From positions 1 to 64,000 of the forward strand of contig DTTI01000073.1 in assembly GCA_012964825.1 (NCBI GenBank): a stretch of 64,000 bases of DNA, given 5' to 3'. The DNA is from Candidatus Neomarinimicrobiota bacterium. GTDB taxonomy: Bacteria > Fidelibacterota > Marinisomatia > Marinisomatales > S15-B10. This document shows positions 1 through 9,098 of the stretch, one piece after another. Positions within the stretch are counted from its first letter, which is position 1. Each line of letters starts with the position of its first letter. The notes below the pieces were generated by a model that did no database searches, was not told the origin of the DNA, and worked only from the letters and a program-made list of their open reading frames with translations. The position numbers and the translations under genes were made by a program.

Positions 1-2
1 AG

Positions 3-521
3 GTGCCTCGGGGCTGGTCGATGGTTCACGAAATAACCGCTAATTCGGTCACTCTGGATAAACTTAGCAATAGCAAATGGGATGAGCTATTCCAGGAAAG
101 AAAGTATATTGTAAAAGATACGCTTGAAAACGGTAATCCACGAAAGTTCAAAATACGTTATCCTGGCCTCTTTCGGTTGGGAGTATCCAAACGGTTTGAC
201 CAGGACTTAACAATTGCCGGGGACCTGGTAGCTGGTTTTACTAACAGGCTAGGTGTTCATCAGAAGTGGAAACTTTCAACAGGCCTTCAGTTCAACAGGT
301 TCAAGGCTTTTCCCCTCCGTTTGGGTTATATGTATGGCGGGAAATATTTAAAAGAGCTTGGGTTTGGGGCAGGCTTTCACGCCGGGCCCATTATTTATGA
401 TTTTGCTCTTTCTTTTCGAAACGGTGTCTGGATTCACAATATGAAAGGAATATCTATTTCATTTGGTGTAGCCCTCACCAGTTTCAAGAGCCGCAAGGAT
501 AAGACGCCTCCCAGCCAGTAG
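3..521 (+). CDS. Outer-membrane beta-barrel protein, C-terminal part (5' end outside window)
   Basis: The frame is open from the first bases of the window to a TAG at 519-521, so this is the C-terminal 172 residues or so of a longer gene; the GTG at position 3 is probably internal. The sequence alternates short polar turns with amphipathic strands rich in Gly, Phe and Tyr, for example FRLGVSKRF, LRLGYMYGGKY and ISISFGVALTSF, as expected for the last strands of an outer-membrane barrel. It resembles the conserved barrel proteins of FCB bacteria (DUF5723/PorV-like), but I cannot name the family. It converges with the next gene with no base between the two stop codons. Confidence 0.6.
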   Translation: MPRGWSMVHEITANSVTLDKLSNSKWDELFQERKYIVKDTLENGNPRKFKIRYPGLFRLGVSKRFDQDLTIAGDLVAGFTNRLGVHQKWKLSTGLQFNRFKAFPLRLGYMYGGKYLKELGFGAGFHAGPIIYDFALSFRNGVWIHNMKGISISFGVALTSFKSRKDKTPPSQ

Positions 522-1613
522 CTATTTTCTCGCCCGCATCAACAATATAATTCCTCCCAGACAGAAGACAATATTGCCAATCCATGCCGACAAGGCAGGC
601 TCAAGTATTCCCTTGTAGCCAAGCGTCTGTCCGAACCGAATAAAGGCGTAGTAACCGAAAATCAAAAATACGCTCATTCCAGCGCCAAAGGCGAGGCCTG
701 TCCTCGGTTTAAATGCCACAAGAGGAAATGCAAATAGAACAACAATCACGTTGGTGAAAGCGAAAGAAATCTTACCGTAAAGATTTACCTCCCAGCGGGT
801 CGTGTCCACACCGCTCTCATTTAACTCTGCGATAAATGTTTTTAGATTGCTGTAGTTCTTTTCCTGGGGGGAGGTTGCCTGTCTCGTAAGATCTTCCGGG
901 CTGAAGTTGATGGTGAGCACCGTATCGCTCCGGGAGAAATAAACTGCGGTCTCAAAGCCGTCAGGGTGGAATTCTCGGATGGCGTAAGTCTCAATTCTCC
1001 ACTTCTCATCTTGGGGAAGCCAGGTCATTCTATTTGCATCGATACGCCGTGTAAGTTTCCCTTCTTCCATAAAGTGAATCAAAACACCGGCAGCCTTCAG
1101 AGTCTTTGGTGTATATCGATCGATAGCGATGTGAAAATCATCGGATTTCCTCAGAAAGATGTCACGTTTTTTTGTTGAATATCGTTTACCACGAGACTTA
1201 ATCAAGTACTCCTTTTCAATTTCTCGCCTTTTCTGATTTCCGATTGTCACGACACGGTCATCAAAAAAGAAGGAAGCTACGCTGATAATTATAGAGCATA
1301 TGATAAGGGGAGCGGCAATCCTGTATAGTGAAACGCCGGAGGCCTTCATGGCTGTCAATTCATTTCTTCTTGAGAGAAGACCCACTGTGAAGATGGTAGA
1401 GACAAGGACCGCCATGGGCAGGCCGATACTAACAAACCATGGCAGTGAGTAGAGATAGTAAGTGATAATCAAATTACTGGGGACTTCCGCATCGATGAAC
1501 TTGTCCATATTCTCAACGGTGTCCACGACAATAAAGATAATCAGAAACCCGAAAATTGCGACGCCCAGGAGGGACAGGAATTGATGAATGACGTAGAAAT
1601 CAATCCTTTTCAT
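522..1613 (-). CDS. LptF/LptG-family lipopolysaccharide export permease
   Basis: A 363-residue inner-membrane protein of the YjgP/YjgQ family, which supplies the membrane half of the LptB2FG transporter that extracts lipopolysaccharide for the Lpt bridge. It opens with MKRIDFYVIHQFL and a first membrane helix, has two more helices before about residue 110 (including the family's RRNELTAMKASGVS cytoplasmic stretch), a long periplasmic beta-rich domain at about 125-270, and three C-terminal helices. Length matches E. coli LptF and LptG (about 360). I cannot tell which of the two paralogues it is. It is divergent from the NhaC gene, with 76 bp between the starts. Confidence 0.88.
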   Translation of the reverse strand: MKRIDFYVIHQFLSLLGVAIFGFLIIFIVVDTVENMDKFIDAEVPSNLIITYYLYSLPWFVSIGLPMAVLVSTIFTVGLLSRRNELTAMKASGVSLYRIAAPLIICSIIISVASFFFDDRVVTIGNQKRREIEKEYLIKSRGKRYSTKKRDIFLRKSDDFHIAIDRYTPKTLKAAGVLIHFMEEGKLTRRIDANRMTWLPQDEKWRIETYAIREFHPDGFETAVYFSRSDTVLTINFSPEDLTRQATSPQEKNYSNLKTFIAELNESGVDTTRWEVNLYGKISFAFTNVIVVLFAFPLVAFKPRTGLAFGAGMSVFLIFGYYAFIRFGQTLGYKGILEPALSAWIGNIVFCLGGIILLMRARK

Positions 1614-1689
1614 CGCTCAGTCAAGTTACTCAGGGCATTGAGAAAAAGGGAGGAAAAATCACTTTTCTCTCTCTGGCTCACCGCCTATA

Positions 1690-3357
1690 TTGACACCCTT
1701 TGTGAACGGACAGACCCGTAAACTTTCTCTTATCGCCGTATTTATCGCTCTTGTGGTGTGGGAATTGTTGGTTCCCACGGGCAATGTGACAGACTTCCGG
1801 GTTTCTTTTTCCTCCCTTATACCTCCGTTGTTTGCCATTTCCATGGCACTCATTACAAGAGAGGTGATCCTTTCACTGTTTTGCGGTGTTTGGATCGGCG
1901 CTACCATGCTCATGGGATATAACCCCGTGGAGGGGCTTCTGAAGACCATCGATACTCATATTTTGAATTCCATCACTGATACTGATCAGGCGGCCATACT
2001 GCTTTTTACCCTCGGTTTCGGCGGTGTCATCGGTGTGGTCAGCGCAAATGGCGGAATGGGAGGCGTCGTTGAAAGTGCCTCGCAGTACGCCAATACACGA
2101 AAGCGAAGTCAGATGGCTACTATGCTCATGGGAGTGGTCATTTTCTTTGACGACTATGCCAACACTCTTTTCGTCGGAAACATGATGCGTCCGTTCACCG
2201 ATAAGCTCAAGGTTTCCCGGGAGAAACTTGCCTATCTCGTAGATTCCACCGCAGCACCGGTGGCGAGTCTTGCTGTTATCAGCACATGGTCTGTTTTTCA
2301 GATGTCGCTCTTGGAAACACCCTATAAAGAATACGGTATTGTGGAGAATCCTTACATTACGTTCCTCAATTCCATTCCGTACTCTTTCTATTGCATTCTC
2401 ACAATCGCATTCATGGGTTTCTTGATCTGGTCAGGCCGCGATTATAGCAACATGCTCAAAGCGGAGCGTCGTGCTCTCAATGACGGGAAGGTTCTGGCTG
2501 ATGGTGCACAACCTCTCACAGATACAGAACTGTCCAAGGATGGGGGATTGAATTCAGGCACTTCACACTGGACAAACGCCATGGTGCCAATTCTTTTGCT
2601 TGTTGTCATAATTGTCATCGGGCTGTACAAGACTGGGACGGACGCACTGGCACCCGGTGACGATCATTCCATCAGAAATATCATCGGCTCCTCCGATCCA
2701 TACCGTGCTTTAATGTGGGGTTCTTTTATAGCGGGATTTGTGGCCATTTTTCTTTCTTATGGAAGAAATCTCCTCACCTTAAGGGAAAGTCTGGAGTCTT
2801 GGGTAAAGGGAGCCAAGTCAATGCTTATGGCTTGTATGATCCTTGTTCTAGCCTGGACGCTGGGAGATATCTGCAGGGAGGTTAAGACGGCTGATTATAT
2901 CATAAGTTTAACTGAAGGTTTTCTCACTCCGGCCCTTTTGCCGCCGGTCACTTTTTTAACCGCGGCTGTGGTCAGTTTTTGTACAGGTACCTCTTGGGGA
3001 ACTATGCCTATTCTCGTTCCCATCGCTGTACCGTTGGCTTTCAACCTTTTGGGAGGAGACCCCAATTCTCTTGTTGGTGAACCCATCTATCTTGCAACTT
3101 TTGCCAGCGTTCTCTCGGGATGTGTATTTGGTGACCACTGTTCACCCCTATCTGATACAACAATACTCTCTTCAATTGCTTCCGGCTCGGACCATGTTGA
3201 TCATGTAAAGACTCAGTTGCCTTATGCTTTAACCACAGGGGTTATCAGTCTTGTTTTCGGTTATTCTCTTGTGAGTTACCTGCCGGTGGGGGTGGCTATT
3301 TTGTTGGGTGTTGCGGCAGCTGTGGTAGCTGTAAGGCTGTTGGGACGAGAGCCTTAA
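1690..3357 (+). CDS. NhaC-family Na+/H+ antiporter
   Basis: A 555-residue polytopic membrane protein, probably exchanging cytoplasmic Na+ for H+. Family hallmarks include the pair FGGVIGVVSANGGMGG and VVIFFDDYANTLFVGNMMRP near residues 115-165, the STAAPVASLAVISTWS segment, and the C-terminal GDHCSPLSDTTILSSIASG. About eleven hydrophobic segments are visible. The chosen start is a TTG; a GTG four codons downstream is equally possible, and neither has a clear ribosome-binding site. It stands alone between a divergent LptF/G gene and a convergent CNNM-type gene. The exchanged ion (Na+, or an amino-acid/Na+ couple as in some relatives) cannot be settled from sequence. Confidence 0.85.
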   Translation: MTPFVNGQTRKLSLIAVFIALVVWELLVPTGNVTDFRVSFSSLIPPLFAISMALITREVILSLFCGVWIGATMLMGYNPVEGLLKTIDTHILNSITDTDQAAILLFTLGFGGVIGVVSANGGMGGVVESASQYANTRKRSQMATMLMGVVIFFDDYANTLFVGNMMRPFTDKLKVSREKLAYLVDSTAAPVASLAVISTWSVFQMSLLETPYKEYGIVENPYITFLNSIPYSFYCILTIAFMGFLIWSGRDYSNMLKAERRALNDGKVLADGAQPLTDTELSKDGGLNSGTSHWTNAMVPILLLVVIIVIGLYKTGTDALAPGDDHSIRNIIGSSDPYRALMWGSFIAGFVAIFLSYGRNLLTLRESLESWVKGAKSMLMACMILVLAWTLGDICREVKTADYIISLTEGFLTPALLPPVTFLTAAVVSFCTGTSWGTMPILVPIAVPLAFNLLGGDPNSLVGEPIYLATFASVLSGCVFGDHCSPLSDTTILSSIASGSDHVDHVKTQLPYALTTGVISLVFGYSLVSYLPVGVAILLGVAAAVVAVRLLGREP

Positions 3358-3364
3358 TCTAACC

Positions 3365-4573
3365 TCATTTTTTCCTTATATGAATTCGCTCGACCTGACT
3401 TGGAGTGGAACGAAGGATTCTTATTCTGAAACCGGCTGACTCTAATTTTTCCCCGGGTGTAGGAATTCTTCCTAGCCTGTGGATGATGAAACCGCCGATT
3501 GTTTCATAATTCCCTTTTGGCAGTCTGACGCCGGATTCCGATTCAAGTTCTTCCAGATCCATGCGACCATCCATAACAAAACTACCATCGGTGAGCCGGG
3601 ATACTCGTTTCGTCTCCTGATCAAACACATCTTCAAATTCACCAAAGAGCTCTTCGATGAGGTCTTCAACCGTAACCAGACCGGAGGCCTTTCCATCGAC
3701 CCCTACAACAATGGCGAGCGTTGACCGGTATCGCTTTAATTCCCGAAGTGCTTCGCTGGATGTCATCGTTTCGCTGATAAAGAGCGGTCTGTGAGCAATT
3801 TCATATAGGGATTCAGCCTCTGAGAAAAGGTCATGAAGGAAAACGATTCCCTGGATCTGATCGAGGGAATCCCTGTAGAGAACAAGTTTGGAGAGGCCGG
3901 TTGATGCCATGAGTTGGACGGCATCCTCAACAGAGGCGTCTTCATGCAGGCCTATGATGTCGGCGCGGGATGTCATGGCTGCCCGGACCGGTTGTGAACC
4001 GAAATCAAAAATATTGATGATCACCTCTTTTTCTTCCGCTTCTAATTCTTCACTTACTTCCATTTCATCAAACAGAATCTTCAGTTCATTTCGATTCAAA
4101 AAGTGTGTGGTTGATTTTTCCTTCCCGTCAGGGAACAGGGACGCGTAGCTCCGAGCAATCCAGACAATAGGAGTGAAGAGAATCTCCGACGCCCTAAGAA
4201 ATGGCGTGTTGAAGACAGCCATTGAAGTGGCCCTTTCCCTGGAAAAACTTTTTGGTAATATTTCACCGAACACCAGGATAACAGCTGATATTGTTATAAG
4301 GATCCACAGTTGCGGCAGACCCAAGTGGATGAGCGTGATGGTGGCGTAAGATGAGGTCAACACATTTGCCAGATTCGTCCCAACAAGGACAGTGATGAGG
4401 TATCTGTCCGGTTTGCCCAGAAATTGCTCAGTAAGATTTACGGTCCCGTATCCCCGCTCGCGCCAAACTGCCAGTTGGAGAGGATTTGCCTGATGGAATG
4501 CAATTTCAGTGGCTGAGAAAAATGCTGAGAGGACTAGGCCGATGATTGCTAAAGTGGGTTCTACCATATACAC
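3365..4573 (-). CDS. CNNM/CorC (HlyC)-family membrane protein with DUF21, CBS pair and C-terminal domain
   Basis: A 402-residue protein with the usual order of this family: a DUF21 membrane domain with about four helices (residues 1-180, with SAFFSATEIAFHQAN and the GEILPKSFSRERA motif), two CBS domains (about 195-310), and a CorC_HlyC transporter-associated domain from about 320. Relatives act in Mg2+ or Co2+ efflux and resistance; older annotation calls them haemolysins. The start is a GTG; an in-frame ATG two codons later (4567) is as likely. Its tail converges on the NhaC gene with a 7-bp gap. Confidence 0.85.
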   Translation of the reverse strand: MYMVEPTLAIIGLVLSAFFSATEIAFHQANPLQLAVWRERGYGTVNLTEQFLGKPDRYLITVLVGTNLANVLTSSYATITLIHLGLPQLWILITISAVILVFGEILPKSFSRERATSMAVFNTPFLRASEILFTPIVWIARSYASLFPDGKEKSTTHFLNRNELKILFDEMEVSEELEAEEKEVIINIFDFGSQPVRAAMTSRADIIGLHEDASVEDAVQLMASTGLSKLVLYRDSLDQIQGIVFLHDLFSEAESLYEIAHRPLFISETMTSSEALRELKRYRSTLAIVVGVDGKASGLVTVEDLIEELFGEFEDVFDQETKRVSRLTDGSFVMDGRMDLEELESESGVRLPKGNYETIGGFIIHRLGRIPTPGEKLESAGFRIRILRSTPSQVERIHIRKK

Positions 4574-4685
4574 AATTTACACAAAATCAGTTGAGCGAAG
4601 GGCTGTTCAGAGGTAAATGGAATACACTTCATTGAGACAGTGGAGGTTGATTAACTTTTTCAAGATAAGAGGACCACTTCGGACA

Positions 4686-5597
4686 ATGGGTGAAAAACTG
4701 AACAGGGCTTCTCTAGCAACGGAACAGCAGAATCCTAATTCCATTGATCTCGATTCCAAATCAGTGGCTGAGATCCTGGAAATTATCAACATGGAGGATA
4801 GTACTGTGGCGGGATCCGTTCGTGAAGTGCTCCCTCAAGTGGAAGAGGTGGTGAATCTGGCTGTTGGTGCCATCAGGGGCGGGCGACATGTTGTTTATAT
4901 TGGTGCCGGGACGAGCGGTCGTTTGGGTGTTTTGGATGCTGCCGAATGTCCTCCAACATTTTCAGCACCGCCTGACTTTTTCCAGGGTGTTATTGCAGGC
5001 GGAGAAAAAGCTCTCAGACGTTCAATTGAAGGGGCCGAAGATAAACCTTTGGATGCCGAAAGGGATTTGGACTTGGTGGATCTCACAACGGGAGATGTGG
5101 TCGTCGGCATTGCCAGCAGCGGAACAACAACCTATGTACTCCACGCCCTGGAATATGCGAAAACCAAGGGGTGCTCCACCGTCTTTCTCATCTGTAATCC
5201 TTCTCTGCTTGTGGATATTAGAGTGGATGTGCTCGTTGCGGTGAATGTGGGCCGGGAGGTTATCACTGGCTCCACCCGTATGAAATCGGGCACTGCCACA
5301 AAAATGATACTTAATATAATATCAACGGCCACCATGGTACGGCTAGGAAAAGTTTACGGCAACCTCATGGTGGATCTCAAAGCTGTGAATGAAAAGCTGG
5401 TGGACAGAGGTACCCGCATTGTCTCCCAATTGACAGGCCTGGACTATGATTCAGCAAACAGTTTGCTTATGGATTCCAGAAAAGAGGTGAAGACAGCCAT
5501 CGTTATGCATCACAAAAAGTGTGATTACAGCACGGCCAAACAGACATTGGATGAAAATGACGGCTTTCTGAGGCCTGTTATCGAAAAGGCCAAATAA
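4686..5597 (+). CDS. murQ: N-acetylmuramic acid 6-phosphate etherase
   Basis: Cleaves the lactyl ether of MurNAc-6-phosphate to give GlcNAc-6-phosphate and D-lactate in peptidoglycan recycling. The protein has a SIS domain with the phosphosugar-binding segment YIGAGTSGRLGVLDAAECPP, then GIASSGTTTYV and the family signature TGSTRMKSGTATKMILN. I chose the ATG at 4686, which gives 303 residues against about 298 in E. coli and a natural MurQ N terminus (GEKLNRASLATEQQNP); the frame extends 23 codons upstream, but that part is not MurQ-like. It heads an operon with anmK 15 bp downstream, so the two recycling steps are coupled. Confidence 0.95.
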   Translation: MGEKLNRASLATEQQNPNSIDLDSKSVAEILEIINMEDSTVAGSVREVLPQVEEVVNLAVGAIRGGRHVVYIGAGTSGRLGVLDAAECPPTFSAPPDFFQGVIAGGEKALRRSIEGAEDKPLDAERDLDLVDLTTGDVVVGIASSGTTTYVLHALEYAKTKGCSTVFLICNPSLLVDIRVDVLVAVNVGREVITGSTRMKSGTATKMILNIISTATMVRLGKVYGNLMVDLKAVNEKLVDRGTRIVSQLTGLDYDSANSLLMDSRKEVKTAIVMHHKKCDYSTAKQTLDENDGFLRPVIEKAK

Positions 5598-5612
5598 TCA
5601 TATCTAGAAACA

Positions 5613-6749
5613 ATGCCTGCTGATCTGGACACTCTACAGAAGAAACCGTGCCTCACCATGGTGGGGCTGATGACAGGGACCTCCATGGATGGTCTTGATA
5701 TCTGCGTGGCCGAAGTTGATTTAAAAGAGGAGTCAGCGCAGTTCAATGTGCTGGGAACAGGATCAGTTTCATACAGTGACAAAATGAGAGCGGACGTTGA
5801 AACGTGCCTGGAGGGTGACTCTGATGTGATATCACAGACTCATGTTTCTCTGGGCAGGTTCATGGCGGTAGAGACAGAGAAGTTCTTGCGTGCGAACGAA
5901 TTAATCATCATAGATGCCATCGCCATGCATGGACAGACCGTCCATCATGTGAGCGGTGAATCGAGTCTCCAGATAGGGGAACCGTCCTTTCTGGCTCAAG
6001 CTCTCAATGTGCCAGTGATTTTAGATTTTCGTAGCGCCGACATTGCCGCGGGAGGCACCGGAGCACCCCTGATTCCAATTGTTGATAAATGGCTGTTTCA
6101 ACGCCGGGAGGAGGCGGTCATCTGCATGAACTTGGGTGGCGTTGCCAATGTCACTTATCTTCCCTCCAAAATTTCGGATGAACCGATACTTGGTTTTGAC
6201 ACCGGTCCTGGTATGGGACTGTTGGATGAAGCCTCAAAAGCCCTTACAGGGAACAATTTTGATGAGGACGGCACTCTGGCTCAGGCTGGTACCGCTCATG
6301 AGGAATCAGTGGAGGGGTGGCTCCGTCACTCCTTCATTACAGCATCACCGCCCAAATCCACCGGTAGAGATGAGTTTGGTGCCGATTGGATCTCGGAACA
6401 TCTACCTGATATGAAAAGTTGGAAAGTGAATGATGTTTTGGCAACACTATCCCTTTTTACCGCTCAGAGTGTGGCAGTAAATTGCCGAGAGAACCTTCCG
6501 CTTGACAGTGTTAAACAAATCTTAATCTCAGGCGGAGGTGTCTACAACAAATCTGTGATGAATCAATTAAAAACTGAATTTTCTTCTATTTCAATTCTCA
6601 CTTCCAATGATTTCGGCATCGATCCTTTTATGAAGGAAGCGCTGGGCTTTGCTATGCTGGGGGCGGCACACCTGAAGGGAATTCCGGGTAATCTCCCTTC
6701 TGTGACGGGTGCCTCTGAGGCTGTTATTCTCGGTAAACTGATTGTTTAG
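5613..6749 (+). CDS. anmK: Anhydro-N-acetylmuramic acid kinase
   Basis: Phosphorylates and opens 1,6-anhydro-MurNAc to MurNAc-6-phosphate, the substrate of the MurQ encoded just upstream. The 378-residue protein carries the family's N-terminal signature GLMTGTSMDGLD (residues 18-29), the MHGQTVHH segment, LDFRSADIAAGGTGAPL, the MNLGGVANVTYL loop and FDTGPGMGLLD, and the late ISGGGVYN motif. Length is normal for AnmK. Together with murQ it gives the route from anhydro-MurNAc to GlcNAc-6-P; no MurNAc transporter or amidase is nearby. Confidence 0.95.
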   Translation: MPADLDTLQKKPCLTMVGLMTGTSMDGLDICVAEVDLKEESAQFNVLGTGSVSYSDKMRADVETCLEGDSDVISQTHVSLGRFMAVETEKFLRANELIIIDAIAMHGQTVHHVSGESSLQIGEPSFLAQALNVPVILDFRSADIAAGGTGAPLIPIVDKWLFQRREEAVICMNLGGVANVTYLPSKISDEPILGFDTGPGMGLLDEASKALTGNNFDEDGTLAQAGTAHEESVEGWLRHSFITASPPKSTGRDEFGADWISEHLPDMKSWKVNDVLATLSLFTAQSVAVNCRENLPLDSVKQILISGGGVYNKSVMNQLKTEFSSISILTSNDFGIDPFMKEALGFAMLGAAHLKGIPGNLPSVTGASEAVILGKLIV

Positions 6750-6758
6750 AATCACACC

Positions 6759-8129
6759 ATGAAAATTAATCCATACATTTTTCGACAGTATGATGTAAGA
6801 GGTATTGTTGAGGAAGACTTTCCTTCGGAGTTTGTTTCAGGGTTTGGCAAAGCATTTGGGACACTCGTCAAGCGGTCCGGCGTGCGAGAGGTCGCTCTCA
6901 GCGGTGATGTCCGGTTAAGTACACCTCAGCTTAAAAAACTTTTCAAAGAAGGCGTGCTGAATACAGGAGTTGACATCATTGACATCGGTACGCTACCCAC
7001 ACCTGCTAATTACTACAGTATGTGGAAGCTGGATGCCGGCGCCGCAGTCCAGATTACAGGGAGCCATAACCCTTCAAATATGAACGGATTCAAAATGTCC
7101 CTGAAAAAGGGTGCTGTGTATGGTGATCAGATCCAGCAACTGAAAGGCTTCATGGAGCGAGACGATTTCGAGAGCGGCGAAGGGACTGAAGTGAGGTACA
7201 AGATTCTGGATGAATATATTGAAATGATACAGAGCAAGATCACGTTTGACCATCAGATGACCTTGGCCATGGACAGCGGCAATGCCGCGGCATGCCTCGC
7301 TGCCCCATCCATATTTAAAGGATTAGGCGCCGATCTTACTGAATTGTTTTGTGACGTGGATGGTAACTTTCCAAACCATCACCCGGATCCAACTGTTACG
7401 GAGAATCTTACCGAGCTGATCTCAACGGTTAAAGGTGGCAACTTTGATGCTGGCCTTGCCTATGATGGCGATGCCGACCGTATCGGTTTAGTGGATGAAA
7501 AGGGGGAGATCGTATTTGCCGACCAGATCATGGCTCTTATGCTGCCCGAAATCGTGAATGAAGGGGACGAGATCCTTTTTGATGTCAAGTGCTCACAGGC
7601 ACTGGAGGAAGAGATAATCCGGCTGGGGGGGAAGCCTGTCATTTGGAAAACGGGGCACTCGCTTATCAAACAGAAAATGAAGGAGCTCTCCTGTAAGTTC
7701 GGTGGGGAGATGAGTGGCCATCTCTTTTTTGCTGATGACTATTTTGGTTACGATGACGCCATTTATGTATCAGCGCGATTCGTTCAGATGCTGTCTCGCC
7801 AGGACAAAAAACTTTCTGAACTTGTTGCGGCTTTGCCTCAGTATCACTCCACACCGGAGATGAGGCTCAACTGTTTGGATGATGAAGAAAAATTCAGGAT
7901 TAACAAGGAGGCGACGGCTTATTTTAATGAACATTACGATTGTCTGGACATTGACGGTGTAAGGATCAGATTCCTTGACGGCTGGGGGCTTGTCCGGGCA
8001 TCCAATACACAACCGGTAATCGTTTGCCGTTTTGAAGCGAAAAGTGAAGATAGGATGAATGAAATCAAGAACCTTGTTTTGAATAAGATAAGTGAACTAG
8101 GCGACGTGGAGACTCCAGCGGATGACTGA
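6759..8129 (+). CDS. Phosphomannomutase / phosphoglucomutase (alpha-D-phosphohexomutase)
   Basis: Interconverts hexose 1- and 6-phosphates in the cytoplasm. All four domains of the superfamily are present in 456 residues: the YDVRGIV start, the phosphoserine loop TGSHNPSNMNGFK (Ser about residue 107), the metal loop YDGDADRIGLVDE, the sugar-binding GGEMSGHLFF, and a C-terminal domain with RASNTQPVIVCRFEA for phosphate binding. This arrangement is typical of the bifunctional PMM/PGM (AlgC-like) branch, and the isomerase three genes downstream fits that. Its last 8 bp overlap the next gene. Confidence 0.92.
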   Translation: MKINPYIFRQYDVRGIVEEDFPSEFVSGFGKAFGTLVKRSGVREVALSGDVRLSTPQLKKLFKEGVLNTGVDIIDIGTLPTPANYYSMWKLDAGAAVQITGSHNPSNMNGFKMSLKKGAVYGDQIQQLKGFMERDDFESGEGTEVRYKILDEYIEMIQSKITFDHQMTLAMDSGNAAACLAAPSIFKGLGADLTELFCDVDGNFPNHHPDPTVTENLTELISTVKGGNFDAGLAYDGDADRIGLVDEKGEIVFADQIMALMLPEIVNEGDEILFDVKCSQALEEEIIRLGGKPVIWKTGHSLIKQKMKELSCKFGGEMSGHLFFADDYFGYDDAIYVSARFVQMLSRQDKKLSELVAALPQYHSTPEMRLNCLDDEEKFRINKEATAYFNEHYDCLDIDGVRIRFLDGWGLVRASNTQPVIVCRFEAKSEDRMNEIKNLVLNKISELGDVETPADD

Positions 8130-9096
8130 TGATTTTTCCGGCAGAGTTGAGCGATACCGTAACCTTATTGATGCGGCTCTGTTGGATATTGGTAAAAACG
8201 ATGAACCTGCCTATCTCTACGAGCCCATACGTTACGTTCTTTCCGGCAAGGGTAAGCGACTTCGTCCCACTTTAGTCTTTATTTCCGCTGACGCCTTCGG
8301 CGCTAGCGAAGATGTGGCACTACCGGCAGCCATGGCTGTTGAGATTCTTCACAACTTCTCCCTCGTTCACGATGACATCATGGACGGTGATGATCTCCGG
8401 CACGGCAAAGAAACTGTTCACAGACGTTGGGACAACTCCGCGGCCATTCTGACCGGTGACGGCATCTTTGCTCTTGCCTATGATCAGCTTACCCGTCTCG
8501 ATGATGCGGCCACAGAAAGTCTGAAAGTTTTCACAGATGCCACACTGAGACTTTGCGAAGGTCAGGCAATGGATAAGGATTTTGAATCCCGTAAAGGGGT
8601 TAGTGTGGATGATTATCTAGAGATGGTCCGGCTCAAGACTGGGACACTTCTCTCCCTCTGCTGCCGGCTCGGTGCCATCGTGGGCAGTGCATCTTCGTAT
8701 CAGACTGATCAGATTGGGCGGTTTGGCGAACGGGTAGGGCAGGCATTCCAGATTCAGGATGATATCCTTGAGATCTATTCGAGTTCAGAGAATATGGGGA
8801 AGAGCCTCGGCTCTGATGTTCTAGCGGGGAAGAAAACATTTCTCACTTGCAGTGCTGAGGAGGATAATGTTTCTCAGTGGTCTGAATTCAGGGCCAGTCT
8901 TAGTGGGGAAGATTTGAGCGCAAAGATATTACCGGAACTGCGACAATACTTTCACGATAACGGAATCCAGGTAACGGGAGAGGAGAAAGTGAAACACCTA
9001 GTGAATGAGGCACTTTCATTTCTGGGGGATATTCCTGAAAATAAACGGGAGAAATTTGAGTTGTTTGTGCAGATGGTGATGGAGAGAAAGCATTAA
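8122..9096 (+). CDS. Polyprenyl diphosphate synthase (trans-isoprenyl)
   Basis: Condenses isopentenyl diphosphate onto an allylic primer. Both aspartate-rich motifs are present: LVHDDIMDGDDLRHG near residues 87-101 (first DDxxD) and FQIQDDILEIYSS near residue 210 (second, in the shorter QDDxxE form). GKGKRLRP near residue 40 binds diphosphate. Length (324) fits the IspA/IspB family; the product chain length (farnesyl, geranylgeranyl or octaprenyl) cannot be read safely. The start codon lies within the end of the phosphohexomutase gene (8-bp overlap), suggesting translational coupling. Confidence 0.9.
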   Translation: MTDDFSGRVERYRNLIDAALLDIGKNDEPAYLYEPIRYVLSGKGKRLRPTLVFISADAFGASEDVALPAAMAVEILHNFSLVHDDIMDGDDLRHGKETVHRRWDNSAAILTGDGIFALAYDQLTRLDDAATESLKVFTDATLRLCEGQAMDKDFESRKGVSVDDYLEMVRLKTGTLLSLCCRLGAIVGSASSYQTDQIGRFGERVGQAFQIQDDILEIYSSSENMGKSLGSDVLAGKKTFLTCSAEEDNVSQWSEFRASLSGEDLSAKILPELRQYFHDNGIQVTGEEKVKHLVNEALSFLGDIPENKREKFELFVQMVMERKH

Positions 9097-9098
9097 CC

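Noticed and set aside
4617-4685. First 23 codons of the long MurQ frame
   Set aside because: They have no similarity to MurQ and would make it longer than the family; the ATG at 4686 gives the natural N terminus.
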